DNA of 64,000 bases from Lutraria lutraria. Lineage: Eukaryota; Mollusca; Bivalvia; Venerida; Mactridae. Shown here piece after piece: positions 23,630-34,620 of the stretch (the stretch's first letter is position 1; the number at the start of each line of letters is the position of its first letter). The notes under the pieces were generated by a model that was given only the letters and a program-made list of their open reading frames with translations, was not told the origin of the DNA and did no database searches. Made by a program: the position numbers and the translations under genes. The stretch is taken from NCBI GenBank assembly GCA_964023205.1, contig OZ026839.1:16708386-16772385 (forward strand), read 5' to 3'.

Positions 23630-24229
23630 CTGCAAATTAGGAACCATAGTTAGCACAGTAAATGTAATTCTTCTCACTTATAAATATTTGAAGATAATCA
23701 AATAATGTTTACAAATTCCTGAAAATGAATATGGTATGATAAATCAACTAAAATATTTTCTTTAATATTAATAAAGAGAAATATTTGGCCAAATGTATAT
23801 GTTTGTCAGTTATTAAACATTGTAAAGTATAATAGTCAAGTCTGAATTAGCATTATTTAAGATACAAAATTCCCATTATAAAAACTCTGCAACCATCATA
23901 CAACACACAAAATCATACATACCAAAATACAATGTATGAGTTTAACAGTTTTAGAAATTACTACTATAGATTTCACTAACATAAATATTCAGCCATACTT
24001 CCATTCCCAGAAAACAACATGTAAAACATTTAAGGTAACATTAGCTGAATGGAGAAAACAACATATAGAATTTGTAGTACAACAGGGCCAAGACGGCCCT
24101 ATATATTAAGTAGATTATCATGCTCGAAATTGTATCTGTGAAAATGTCATCCTTAAAATGTGTCAATTTATCAATAAGCATATTTTTTAACAATGCAAAA
24201 AAAAACCATGTTTATTCTTTGACATTTAT

Positions 24230-24990
24230 ACGAAGGGCATTTGAAAAGTATTAATTAGAATATTTCTGTGTAAATTATTGGTCCAACCCTTCAGAGTAAT
24301 CCCCTTTAACTCAGATGCCATGTTCACTAGGAAAATGCAATGTGGAAGGCTTTATAGGAATAGTGCCTAGGCACTGGAAGTGCTCTGCAGACGGCATGAC
24401 GAGATTCAAAGCCGCAACCACTTGTGTAGTTCTTTACATATGGGCCAAGCCAAAACCAATCCACACCTTGTTTCATCGCCAGTCACGATTTCATTCATAC
24501 ATTTTTGGTCAGCATCATTGTACCTATTGAGCAGCTATGACGCAATTTGCATGTGCTCCCTGACTTTTGGTCATCAGTGAGGAGGAGGGGTATCCACCGG
24601 GCACAAATCTTAAGTAGCTTTAAAATGTCTGTCAATGTATGAAAAACTGATGAAAAATTAATGCTCCATAAATGACTTATCTCCTAGCTCCATTGTTTAT
24701 AGCATGCATCTTTCTCTACTGCTGCTTTTACTACAGCAACATCACTTTCGAATGTTGCTGTAGCGTGGAACAGCCAGATCAGGACTCATTTTTGATATCC
24801 GTTCTATCGGATTTAAATAACCGGACCATCTCCTGAAAGAGGCACATGATAGGGCACAATCCCCATAAACTTGGGCTTGATTTAATATCAGGCCCGGCAA
24901 AGCAATGCACAAACTTTACAATACACTCTTTGCTCCTCTCGAAATTTGTCTGCCATTTTGAATTTCAGTGCTTGTACATAACCTTAGTAG
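24230..24990 (-). pseudogene. mariner transposase remnant
   Basis: Read on the minus strand in shifting frames, the segment gives KICARWIPLLLTDDQK and, further on, IVTGDET. These are the linker and first catalytic-motif regions of mariner transposases (family pattern CARWVPHLLT...QK and TGDETW). Stops and frameshifts are frequent, and the remnant is cut off before the remaining catalytic Asp residues. It lies in CFAP90 intron 1. Confidence 0.65.
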
Positions 24991-25958
24991 GTTCAAGTGA
25001 CTGTATAAGTTTAACCCGATCAAGTATCTCGTCTATGTACATGTAACAGGCACGGAATAACGGTAAAAATTTAGACTGATAAATACTTTACAAAAGCCCC
25101 TCATTTTTAAGAAATGTGACAAAAATAATGGACATTCTGCACCATTGAAATTGATGTCACAAACAGATATGCAACCAAATTAGCTTAATAAGGTTCTCAC
25201 TTGATAATGTACGGTAGTTGACAAAATATCATCATGTAAATTAATAATGTAATTTTGAAGTACGGGCATTAGATAAGTATTGATTTGATAGCTATTTTGT
25301 CAAATATTGGATATATAAGTGCCATCTATTTAAGACTGATTACTAAGTGATATATGACACATACATCATAAGATTTACTATATTGCACACCATATTAAAT
25401 TGACAAGCAGTATGCTAAAACATTTTAACACTAACATGATAATGACATGTACAATGTAGAACATTCCAACTTCCACCATAGAAAAATAACACAAGACTGA
25501 CTGCAAACAATATATCATCAGTATACTACAGTACATGTACTTCAAATCCATACTCTATGGAAAACAATAAGTTACAGATGCATCTTGAACTGTCCAATTA
25601 AAGAAGAACATCTGGATTATCACAGTTGAAGCAGTAAGCATATTAAATAGCATATATTCTACAAGGAATATTTCTTATAGTCAAATGTTATGTACATACA
25701 TACTGCAATAAATTACTTAGAAACTACAACTTGTTTGCTGGCTTTTATGATTTATTTTACCTGAATGGCAACTACCTGAAATTCAAAGAAGCAGTTGATA
25801 ATAAATGCAAAAAAGTTAATTTGCATAAACAAATTATCAATGAAAGTCAATGTGATGGAGGAATTAATAAATACTTTATATGCTTACAACATAATTTCAT
25901 TCATAAGGCCATCATCAAGTTGTTTGTTTGTAGTGCTCCGACCTTGATTTCCAGAGGT

Positions 25959-25978
25959 GGGCAGGTAGGTAGGTAGGT
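25959..25978 (+). repeat. GGTA microsatellite
   Basis: A short run of GGTA/GTAG units sits directly before the hairpin end of the next interspersed repeat, as if the repeat inserted at or seeded the microsatellite. Confidence 0.7.
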
Positions 25979-25988
25979 ATTTTAAAAA

Positions 25989-26650
25989 AAACAAGAGGGC
26001 CAAGATGGCCCTTTATCGCTCACCTGAGAACAAAGTCAAAATAATTAATGAACAGATAATATAGTTTCCAACTCGTATAACCCATTTTTATGTAGATTTT
26101 GATATCAAAACCAACAATGAAGGTATAATACTGTTAAACAAGCTAAAACGTAGCAAATTTTCTAATCCAAGGGCCCACAACTCTTGAAATTCTGGTCCGA
26201 TTCCACCCATAACTGAATACCTTAAGGTCATAAACATTCATTGTAAATATGATTAGGATCGGTGAATAAATGAAGGTGCTAGAGTGTAAACAAGCTAAAA
26301 TATAGCAAATTTTCAAAGTCAAGGGCCCATAACTCTTGAAGTTCTGGTCCGAATCCGCCCATAATCAAACTTGTTCAAGATATTTTGGTTATACTCATTT
26401 ACTAAAAATATTATTAGCATCGGTGAATAAATGAAGGTGCTAGAGTGTAAACAAGCTAAAATATAGCAAATTTTCAAAGTCAATGGCCCATAACTCCTGA
26501 AGTTCTGGTTCGATTCCGCCATAATCAAACTTATCCAAGATTTTTTGGTTATACTCATTTACTGAAAATATTATTAGGATCGGTGAATAAATGAAGGCGC
26601 TAGAGTGCAAACAAGCTAAAATATAGCAAATTTTCAAAGTCAATGGCCCA
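25989..26650 (-). repeat. Reverse copy of the hairpin-ended interspersed repeat, with 160-bp subunits
   Basis: It begins with AACAAGAGGGCCAAGATGG then CCCT, the reverse complement of the right end of 17013-17688. Inside, a CTAAAATATAGCAAATTTTC segment recurs at about 26292, 26452 and 26611, a 160-bp period, so this copy has expanded by tandem duplication. It lies in CFAP90 intron 1. Confidence 0.7.
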
Positions 26651-26966
26651 TAACTCTTGGGAGTTCTATTTCCAAATATCTAGGCTTTAGGCCCTGTGGT
26701 TCTTCCTATTGGTTGCCATGGCAAGCAGAGTTTTTAATGAAATTTAATTATTTTAACAACTTTGGTAGAGCTTTGAGTAAGGAACATCCATGTAAAGTTT
26801 TGTTGAAATTGGCCAACTGGTTAAGAAGGAGATGTTGTTTAAAACAATTGTTGATGCATGCATGCACACACACACCTCCCCCCCCCCCCCACACACACAC
26901 ACAAGACGACAGAACTCATGCGCTCACAATAGCTCACCATGAGATATTTGTGCTCTGGTGAGCTAA
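26651..26966 (-). repeat. Reverse copy of the AGCTCACC-start repeat
   Basis: It ends CTGGTGAGCTAAAAAA, the reverse complement of the start of 7103-7360, and contains GGTTGCCATGGCAAGC at 26711-26726, a one-base variant of the X-box palindrome in that copy. A CA and poly-C microsatellite interrupts it. Confidence 0.65.
26864..26903 (+). repeat. Compound CA / poly-C / CA microsatellite
   Basis: A (CA)n tract is followed by a C-run of about 13 bases and a second (CA)n tract. It is highly slippage-prone. Confidence 0.85.
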
Positions 26967-27244
26967 AAAAAGAAAAGTAAGGGCCATTTTGATGGGTCGG
27001 TCGGAGCAATACTAACAAACAATTTTTTATTTTCCGCCTAAGGACTCTTTTTCTTTAAAAAAGTGACTTGCATCTATTAAACAAGCAAAAACATCCAAAA
27101 CATTTATATAGCACAGAAATAATTACAATTAATTGTCATGTGAGTGGTCAGATCAGCATTGATAAAAATAAGAATTATATTTTATACTGAGTTGGCAAGA
27201 TCAGAATGAATATATTGCCAATTAACATACATGTAGCTATATAA

Positions 27245-29683
27245 GGGCTGTTACTGAATACTCTAAACAACTTTTTACCAAAAAACAACTTCGGATTACA
27301 GAAAACAACTTATATTGTTATCTTTAATGATATTATGATTATTTTAATAAATTATATCTATAAAAGAGCATTTATTGAAGTCATGTACAAAAGTTCAAGT
27401 AAAAGTTGTTTTTAAGGAAGTTATAAATGAAGATTTGTAAATTATGTGTCTATTTTTTAATTCAGAATACCGAAAACAACTCATAATTTCTATTATAAGT
27501 AATGGAATTATGATTATTTTGATAAATGACTTTTACAAAAGAGTGTTTAATAATGTCATATACTAGTTACGAAATTTTGAGTCAAAACATTGAGTTTGAA
27601 GAAAGTTATGAAGATCTTTAAAGTGAGCATGTACAGTTGTATGATTTTTTGCCCGAGTTGCTTCCATTTGTTTTTTGCTTCTGACCACTTGCTCAAGCCG
27701 ACATCTTTAAAAAAAATCGGAACAGTATGGTGTCCCGGATTTTATCACTACAAAATTGTATTCTGCTCCATTATATATGCGACTCTCTTCACGATACTGA
27801 GATAGTATGATATCGTAGCTGATTTTTTTAATGGATTTTTTTTTCGGTAATTCCGAATGTTTAAACCTAAGAAGAATGTCAACTGCACATGATGTCATAG
27901 GCAATCAGAAACACATTGATTATCGTAGATAAGGTCATAGAAAATATAATGTATCAAGTAATACGGGTGACGTTAGTTCCCAAGATGGTAGCATAGCGCT
28001 CGTGGCCTAGTCCAACTAATTAGACTGTTTGTGATGGCGACACTCTTTTTTTATTTGGCGCCGTCCTGCACAGTCCATCAAAAACTGCATATTTATTTTT
28101 TTGTGTTTGGAAAATCACCCATTAAAACCTGTTTGGAAACCGAAACTAGTGCAACGGTGGATAACTGCCGGTGTCATGGTAAAAATCGCCTATTCTCGAA
28201 AATTTGCTTTGCAAATAAGTTTAAATTAGCTGGCACGTAAACGAAACATTGGCAAGTTAAACTTAAACCAACTTTCGTTAACCCATTATGAAGAACGATT
28301 TAGAAATAGAACTGTTCTGGCGGTAGTTGTACACAGAGTGGCTAAAGTACGTTAATTGACATCGATTATTAGTGATCAAATCAACAAGCAAAGTAAAATT
28401 CAAGTTCAATACTTAAAATTTGACATTTGACACAGATTTTTAAGGCAAATTCATGTAGATTATTGTTATTTCTTTCGATTTAAGTATACCAGTATACTGA
28501 AGACAACTTAGAATGTTTGGTGTGGGTCTATCCTTCACTCATAGTTCTAGTTTATATAGGAATTAAGGGTAAATTCTTTTAAAGAAATGTCTCCAAAATT
28601 AAACAGTTATATCTTGTGTCCAAGTTGTGTACAGTGTAGTTCCAGTGATAGATCCAGTATACACTATTATGTTGTTTTATATTAATTTTTATAGTACATG
28701 TAACAAGAATATGGTATACATGGTATTGTTCTGTAAGTTTAATCTATTTTTTGTGTGTTTCTTTATGGGTGATTTATCAATTTTCATAAAAATAAAGAAT
28801 AGAATAAAGACATTAAAAGTGTTATCACTGGTAAACCTATAAGGATTATTGAAACTAATGAAAATACAGATTCTTTATTTGATTGATCGCATGCTCGTTT
28901 GAAATAGATTTTAGCTTTTTAGATTTTTATTTGCTTGTTCGCTCGCTTGTTTGAAAGAAGGATAATAAAAATAATATTAAAACCGCTATCATCATTTTTT
29001 TCAATATCATTGAAAAAATACTATTTATAGAACAGCTGTTTTCCTGCAGTCATTTTATACACACATCATAAAGTGACGTCACACGCTCTATATATTTCCA
29101 GTTTACAAAGTCAAAAATCACAGCGAAGTGAGTGTTTTTCAAAGAAAAAGGGTTTGTTTCGTCGGTAATTATTAACTTGGGATAATATTAGCAATTGCTT
29201 GTTTTTGGCATATTTTTTTATAACAAAAATCTAATGGGACTTTAAATAAAAAAGTTGTTTTCAGTATTCTGGATTGTTTTCGGTACAAAGTGAAGCAACT
29301 CAAGTAAAAATTAATATGCATATTTTTCAAATCTTATAAGATTTTCATAAACACTTTAAGTTTTATAGATATCCTTTATCAAAATAAATATAATTTCGTT
29401 ACCAATAGAAATATAAGTTGTTTTCAGTATTCTGAACTGCTTTTGGTATGAATGGAAGCAACTTAAGCAATCAATAATATATGTGTATATATTTCACAAA
29501 CCTTCCGTAAAAAAACAATGTTTTAACTCGAAATTTTGTATCATAATATCATTATTAACAACATTATAAGTTGTACTCTGTAACTCGGTAATCCCGAAGT
29601 TGTATTCATCCCGAAGTTGTATTCAGTGAAAAGGTGTTTTCAGTATTCAGTAATATTGCTATATAAAATCATACGTAACAGCC
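27245..29683. repeat. Large imperfect inverted repeat made of AACAACTT-rich subunits
   Basis: The left arm begins GGCTGTTACTGAATACT and carries repeated AAAACAACTT, GAATACC and TGATATTATGATTA segments. The right arm (about 29225-29683) shows the same in reverse: AAGTTGTTTTCAGTATTCTG occurs near 29252 and 29413, and GTATTCAGTAATATTGC near the end. Each arm holds two or more units of about 180 bp. It has no coding capacity. A copy of another dispersed repeat (29027-29245) lies inside next to the right arm. It lies in CFAP90 intron 1. Confidence 0.5.
29027..29245 (+). repeat. Dispersed repeat, copy A of two (other copy 37647-37881)
   Basis: The two copies share the CTATTTATAGAACAGCTGT start, TGACGTCAC plus GCTCTATATATTTC, TTGTTTCGTCGGTAAT, and the end ATGGGACTTTAA. 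Copy B is the right part of a TTAA-flanked element, so copy A is probably a truncated relative. Confidence 0.7.
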
Positions 29684-30027
29684 AGTTGATCAGTAATGAT
29701 TGTCTTGTTACATATAAAATAATAAATGAAAATAAGACAATAAAACAAAACCACCACTTAATAATGTCAGGGTCTCTTTCATCGTACGTAATGTAAGTGT
29801 CCCTCGTAATGTCAACATATATATATACTAATAAGTTTGCAGAACAGCTAAAATAAAGAATTTCTTTTTTAATATAACTTTATAAGATGAACAGTACATA
29901 TATCCACCAGTTTATTGAAGTATGAGTGTATCAAGGACTTATAAGTTATAAGTAGAAGGTGTATGCATTACAATGCAGTTCAACGTCAAAGTCACTTAAT
30001 TCTTCGTTAAAAGCTAACAGGTATACA

Positions 30028-30601
30028 GGTGGTACCAAATAACGGTGTTCCTAAATTTAGAACTGAAATAGAACAAAGAAAAAAATCACTGACGTGAACC
30101 AAATATTTTCTTTTATTAGTACACATCTCTTTTACAAATGCCAACAGTCAAATGTTCAAAATCTGTACTAATCTAGTGCCCACAATCAATAAATACAATG
30201 CAGTCGGCCGCCATGTTTCTTTCCTCGAATGATCTTAATAACAATGCACAAGTAGAAACCTCTGAATGTCACACTATGCGTCATAATGTAGGAGTGATAT
30301 TATTATGCTGGGTTAAACTCCAAACAATAATTTCAACACAGAACTATTTTATAGCGGAAGTGACATAAAAACGAGCACCTGCATTCAAAAATGCAGACGG
30401 CAGTGAAAGAAATCTCGTTTTTCAAAGAAAAGCTACGCTTTTTTATTGAATCATTCATATTTTATGTATTTTTTAATACAAAACAAATTTTAATGCATAC
30501 TTATCCTCAAAATGACGTTTTACTCTGTTGACAATGGTAAGTTATGCATGATGAGTGTATATTACGGATATTATAAGATGCACCGTTATTTGGATAACAC
30601 C
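30028..30601. mobile_element. MITE-like element with 20-bp inverted ends
   Basis: GGTGGTACCAAATAACGGTG at 30028-30047 matches the reverse complement of 30581-30601 (GGTGTTATCCAAATAACGGTG-type) with one substitution and one indel. The 574-bp interior has no transposase. It contains GCCGCCATGTTTC near 30209, a YY1-like site. Target-site duplication is not clear. It lies in CFAP90 intron 1, which ends at 30990. Confidence 0.5.
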
Positions 30602-30990
30602 GGTAAACGGGGTACTGACTATATATACAACTAAAACTTAGTCGTGTTTGTTTTCCTAGTATTTCCAGAAATTTCTATAAAACTTGTGTGTAGTGCAGTG
30701 ATTTACAGTCTGACTGAATTGATGGCCTTGCAAGTTGACAATTTCTAGTGGGAGAGCATTCCAGTTATGATAGTGAAGTCTACAGAAGTTGGGATTATCT
30801 GGAATGCTTGAGCGATGATCTGGTGAGTGGTTTTACATCAGCTGGAATGGGGATGGCAACCTCGCTATGTATGATGATACACATATACAGTATATTTATC
30901 AACAGCACGTGCTTTAAATTACTAAATTTGCTCTTTGAACATTAGTAAAATTATGTTTCAAATGTAAACAAATGATTTAGCCCAACTTAC

Positions 30991-31155
30991 TGGTTTTGTC
31001 GAATTATACGCCGTTCTCTCCGGCGGATCGAACCTTTGCGTTGGTACGAATGAATACGCAGATAATTCACAAGGTCGTCCTTTCAAATAAAAATCGTCTG
31101 TGTCAGTTTTCACGGACAGCCCGTGTTTTTTATTTTGTTCCAGTTCGTCCGCCAT
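30991..31155 (-). CDS. CFAP90: CFAP90 (C5orf49) homologue, exon 1; annotation of the whole gene
   Basis: Three exons (this one, 23513-23629, 20270-20416) join in phase 0 to give 142 aa, close to the roughly 147 aa of the human protein. Exon 1 encodes residues 1-55, with LSAYSFVPTQRFDPPERTAY, the N-terminal family signature; exon 2 gives the LFRQ...LHRDDREHAKSRGL block; exon 3 gives SSEYGHR and EFYRRSG. It is a small basic protein without membrane segments or signal peptide. In mammals CFAP90 is a microtubule inner protein of ciliary doublets, so a role in motile cilia or sperm is expected. The start at 31155 has an excellent context (CACCATGG) and fits family length; an in-frame ATG at 31290 would add 45 residues with no family support. 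The donor is CCA then GTAAGT. Intron 1 is 7.4 kb and full of repeats. Confidence 0.8.
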
Positions 31156-31192
31156 GGTGTTGATTGTGTAAGGTGACAGCGACGACGTTTCC

Positions 31193-31206
31193 GTTACTAA
31201 GAAGAC
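31193..31206 (-). promoter_or_regulatory. RFX X-box-like site upstream of CFAP90
   Basis: On the gene's strand the site reads GTCTTCTTAGTAAC, 38 bp before the ATG. It matches 12 of 14 positions of the worm X-box consensus GTYNCYATRGNAAC. RFX factors drive ciliary genes through such sites close to the start. An inverted ATTGG (CCAAT on the gene strand) lies at about 31233-31238. Confidence 0.4.
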
Positions 31207-31263
31207 AGGTGCCCGTGAAAAACGGATGTCAGACTGGATTGGTTCCCGGTCTATGGCAAAGTT

Positions 31264-31307
31264 AAACTGGTTCCCGTTGACTTGCATCATAGAACGGAAA
31301 CCAGTTT
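31264..31307. repeat. Inverted pair of the AACGGGAACCAGTTT motif upstream of CFAP90
   Basis: AAACTGGTTCCCGTT at 31264-31278 faces AACGGAAACCAGTTT at 31293-31307 with one mismatch, so the region can form a 15-bp stem. A TATGGCAAAGT segment also recurs at about 31252 and 31307. The motif contains ACTGGTT, which resembles Grainyhead-family sites; that reading is speculative. Confidence 0.6.
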
Positions 31308-31320
31308 ATGGCAAAGTATA

Positions 31321-31872
31321 AAACATGGCGCCCCTCTAGATTTTAGTGAAAATTAAAGGAAAACATGCCCCCCCTATCAACTTTTTTGTTTCTTATTGGA
31401 TATAAATAATTTTGATATCATATTAAAGCTAACATTCTGTAGTTTTAGAATATGTAATTAGATATAGAAATCCGTCATGTTTTTATGCATTTATACCTGA
31501 TTACAGATAGGTAAAATATCTAATTTTTTTATCACAAAATTTGGTGTTCGGAAAACATGGCCCCCCATCTTAACTTTTTTATTTCGTAATATATTTTTTT
31601 AAGATTAATGCTGTTGGAAACCTTAAGCTCTCTAGTTTTTATAACTGTAAACAAAATTAAATTTGAATTAGTAAAACGTTTTTTATCGCGAGTTGAATTC
31701 GACTCATATCATGATTTAATTTTTTTATCGTCCATAAAAATTAATTATCTATATCTGCACACGTTCAAAACATAGGCACTCGATTCCGTGATTTTTATAC
31801 GTTTACAGACATTATTTTTCAATTTCACCCATTAACAACGCAAATCTGTCAGAAGAAAAACCTTATTGAGTG
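31321..31872. other. AT-rich spacer with a diverged duplicated segment
   Basis: A GGAAAACATG(G)CCCCCC segment followed by AACTTTTTT appears near 31361 and again near 31552, suggesting a local duplication. No gene is seen. Confidence 0.4.
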
Positions 31873-31874
31873 TA

Positions 31875-33531
31875 GGGGAGACCGGGGCAAAATGAAACAC
31901 GGGGTAAAATGAAACACATTACGGATATCGTTCTGTGACGCCACATTATGACCCAACAAAAATCGAAAAACGCAGCGTCTTTCCTTTGCGCGGTTTGGAA
32001 GAGAATATCGTTAAAAACAAACGCTACAAAACGTAAATAAGCGGAAAATTTACTTTCTATGCAATGTGAGTGATTTTTTACCATCCCGAAATTATTTTAA
32101 TTAGTTCCAATTATATTGATAATGGGACACAATGCCGTAGCCTAAACAGAAACTGTATGTGTTGTGTTTATATTTAACAGAATGTTTAAAGTCTCTTACA
32201 TGGATTAGGGTCAAAATTAAGGTCATTAGGTATGGATGGGGCAAAATGGAACATTAGTGACGGGGCATATTGGAACAATGTTTCATTTTGCCCCATCATA
32301 TTTTCAAAGCCGGTAAAGTAATAAAAAAAACTCCGGCATTTGCGTTCTGACGTTTTGTGCGTTTGATAGTAGGTATGTGTGACATGCTTTCAATTAAAAA
32401 CTAACTAGATATCAGTGGCATGGCCAGAAACAAGCCGAGGCACTCTATTGTGGTTCATATGGTCACTAAGAGGATTTTTTTACCTAGAATGTCTTTAATT
32501 GATACGTTTTGGAGGCCGCATAAACCATGCATGTTCTTACCCCAAACTATCGAAATCACTAACGTTATATATGACAGTTTTATAACAATAAAGTTATGTT
32601 TTTACCATACATCAAGCATGAACATTCTTTTCTGAAATCTACAACAAGCTATATGATCCAGGAACCTGATGCTCAAAGTATACATAACAAGGGTTGTACG
32701 CAGTTTTAATGCGTTCTATTTATTATGACAAAATCGAATGAATGTTTGTTAGATGGAATTAATAATTGTATCAACATTGTGATATGGCAAATGTCCCAAC
32801 CAGATCAAACTTTGAGACAAAACGTGTAGAAACCTGTTGGTTCGTATTTTCTTCCAGAATAGGGTGGATGATATCACTATAATTCAAACAGGTGATAACA
32901 CTTTTTAATACCATAACATGATATAGCCTATTCAAATAATTGCAGAAATCATTTATATGTATCTGATTTGGTGATATCAGTATTTTGAATTTGTGATATC
33001 GCCAGTCCTATATCATCGCTAAATATGTGAAATTCCAAATTAGAATTGATGATAACACTTATTTGAATAATTGGTGTTATCACTGGTTGAAAGTGTGATA
33101 TCATACCTTCTTACATGTGATATCAATCACCCACTGGAATTCTTTTATATGTAACATCACTCATTAATCCAAATTGATTATATCATCAGATGGAATACTT
33201 GATATCATATTTTCACTTGAGTGATATCACATATTCGTTTGTATGGTTTCATTCTATTAAGATTTGTATATATCACAACGTGGCATTACATGGTACTGAA
33301 AGGTTCCCCGCAATTCTTAACAGTACGAAAACAAATTTTGAAATGTACGCTTTGGGTAAAATATAACTATGAGATTTATTGTTCCATTTCACCCCGGGTG
33401 ATGTTTCATTTTGCCCCTTCTATGGGGCAAAATGAAACATTTTACTACAACTTACTTGTCCCTTAATATGGGTCCTATTAAAAGAAATATGTATACTAAA
33501 CAAATATGTTTCATTTTGCCCCGGTCTCCCC
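31875..33531. mobile_element. 1.66-kb DNA transposon derivative with perfect 25-bp inverted ends and TA target site
   Basis: The ends start GGGGAGACCGGGGCAAAATG and are identical for 25 bp in inverted orientation (31875-31899 and 33507-33531). TA flanks both sides (31873-31874 and 33532-33533), which suits the Tc1/mariner/pogo superfamily. The GGGGCAAAATGAAAC block recurs inside, near 31900 (variant), 32238, 32279 (inverted), 33400 (inverted) and 33424. No intact transposase is present; open frames at 31863-32084 (-) and 32420-32635 (+) are short and unrecognised. The perfect ends suggest recent activity by a helper element. Confidence 0.8.
32869..33230. repeat. Cluster of GTGATATCAC-type palindromes inside the transposon
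   Basis: Cores of TGATATCA or GTGATATC occur near 32869, 32971, 32993, 33094, 33117, 33201 and 33221 (the last is the full GTGATATCAC), with GTGATAACAC or GTGTTATCAC variants near 32891, 33049 and 33075. Spacing is irregular, so this is a site cluster and not a simple tandem repeat. Confidence 0.7.
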
Positions 33532-33539
33532 TATAAAAA

Positions 33540-34620
33540 AAAACTCCGTGCACTTTGCAATTGATTTTCGCTACAATGTATCTGTTAAGATTACAGTATC
33601 GTCTGCATAGAAAAACCTTGACGAAAACTAGCTTGAGAATTATGTAACAGATTATTAGATTCAACATAATGTTTTAATCTATTATTGATGATGCAAGTAC
33701 ATGTAAATAGTTTCCCCAAACAGCTTAAAAAAGTCTATAGTTTTCCGGTTTGGTTACATCACCTTTATTTTTATAAATTGGCTTTATTATGCCATTTAGG
33801 AATAATTCCACTATCTAAGATAAGGTTAAATAATTTCAGATAGATTTGTTTAAGAACAGGATATGTATATTTGATATGTTCATTTATAATTTTGTCAATG
33901 CCGCAAGCTTTATTGTTTTTGAGAGATTTAATTGCCTTTGATATTTCAATTTTCTTTATTGGAGAGTTGATAGTTACGTTAATTTCGGTGTCTTACTCAT
34001 GATTACTAGTATATCCATCTGGTACATTATCATCGATATCGTTTGAAAATTAAATTATTTTCTCTGTAAAAGTTGAACATTTATATCACATTTAACCTTT
34101 TCGTTATTGTTTCCTTTTATTATTTTCCAATATTTTCATGCCTGGATCAGATGTTTTAAGTTTTCTCAGTTTATCAACATTTTCATCCCTAGTTTATTAT
34201 AGAACCCTGTCATAGTACGTTTATAATGTTTACTTCTGACTCTTAAATTTTCTTTGTTTGTATTTAATTTCCGTAATTTATTATGATATTTTGCTCTATG
34301 AAATTGTTTACGACTTGTTTTACATTTACGACCGAACCAGGTTGGGAAATATTAATTGTTATTGTTAAACATGTTATTTCTAGTTGTAAACCCGAATGAT
34401 GTTTCTGATGTTCTTAAACATAATGAAGCAATATACATAATGTTATCAGCTTTTTCTTGGTTAAAGTTAGTATCGGGATTTTCCAGCATCTCCGTTAATT
34501 TAATAACTTCGTTTGTGTCAATCTTTTTATTGTCCCATAATTTAATGTTTGGATCATCATTTGTATTACACGTACCACGGTTCTGTATCATATTCATATG
34601 CTACGAAAGTTGTAAATTTG
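33540..34620 (-). pseudogene. Non-LTR retrotransposon reverse transcriptase remnant
   Basis: In broken minus-strand frames the sequence gives an EN-RT linker (34352-34597), then YKNKGDVTKPENYR near 33760 and a FVKVFLCRRY segment near 33600. These match the early reverse-transcriptase fingers (KPENYRP and the FRxGFST region). The remnant stops where the 1.66-kb transposon begins, and I could not find its continuation beyond 31872. Confidence 0.65.

Noticed and set aside
30209..30375. Small gene starting at the GCCGCCATG near 30209
   Set aside because: The frame (about 54 codons) lies inside a MITE-like element with inverted ends and shows no protein signature. The GCCGCCATG is better read as a YY1-like site.
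31156..31290. Upstream extension of CFAP90 to an ATG at 31290
   Set aside because: The added 45 residues have no family counterpart, the extension overlaps the inverted motif pair and X-box-like site, and the ATG at 31155 has a far better context.
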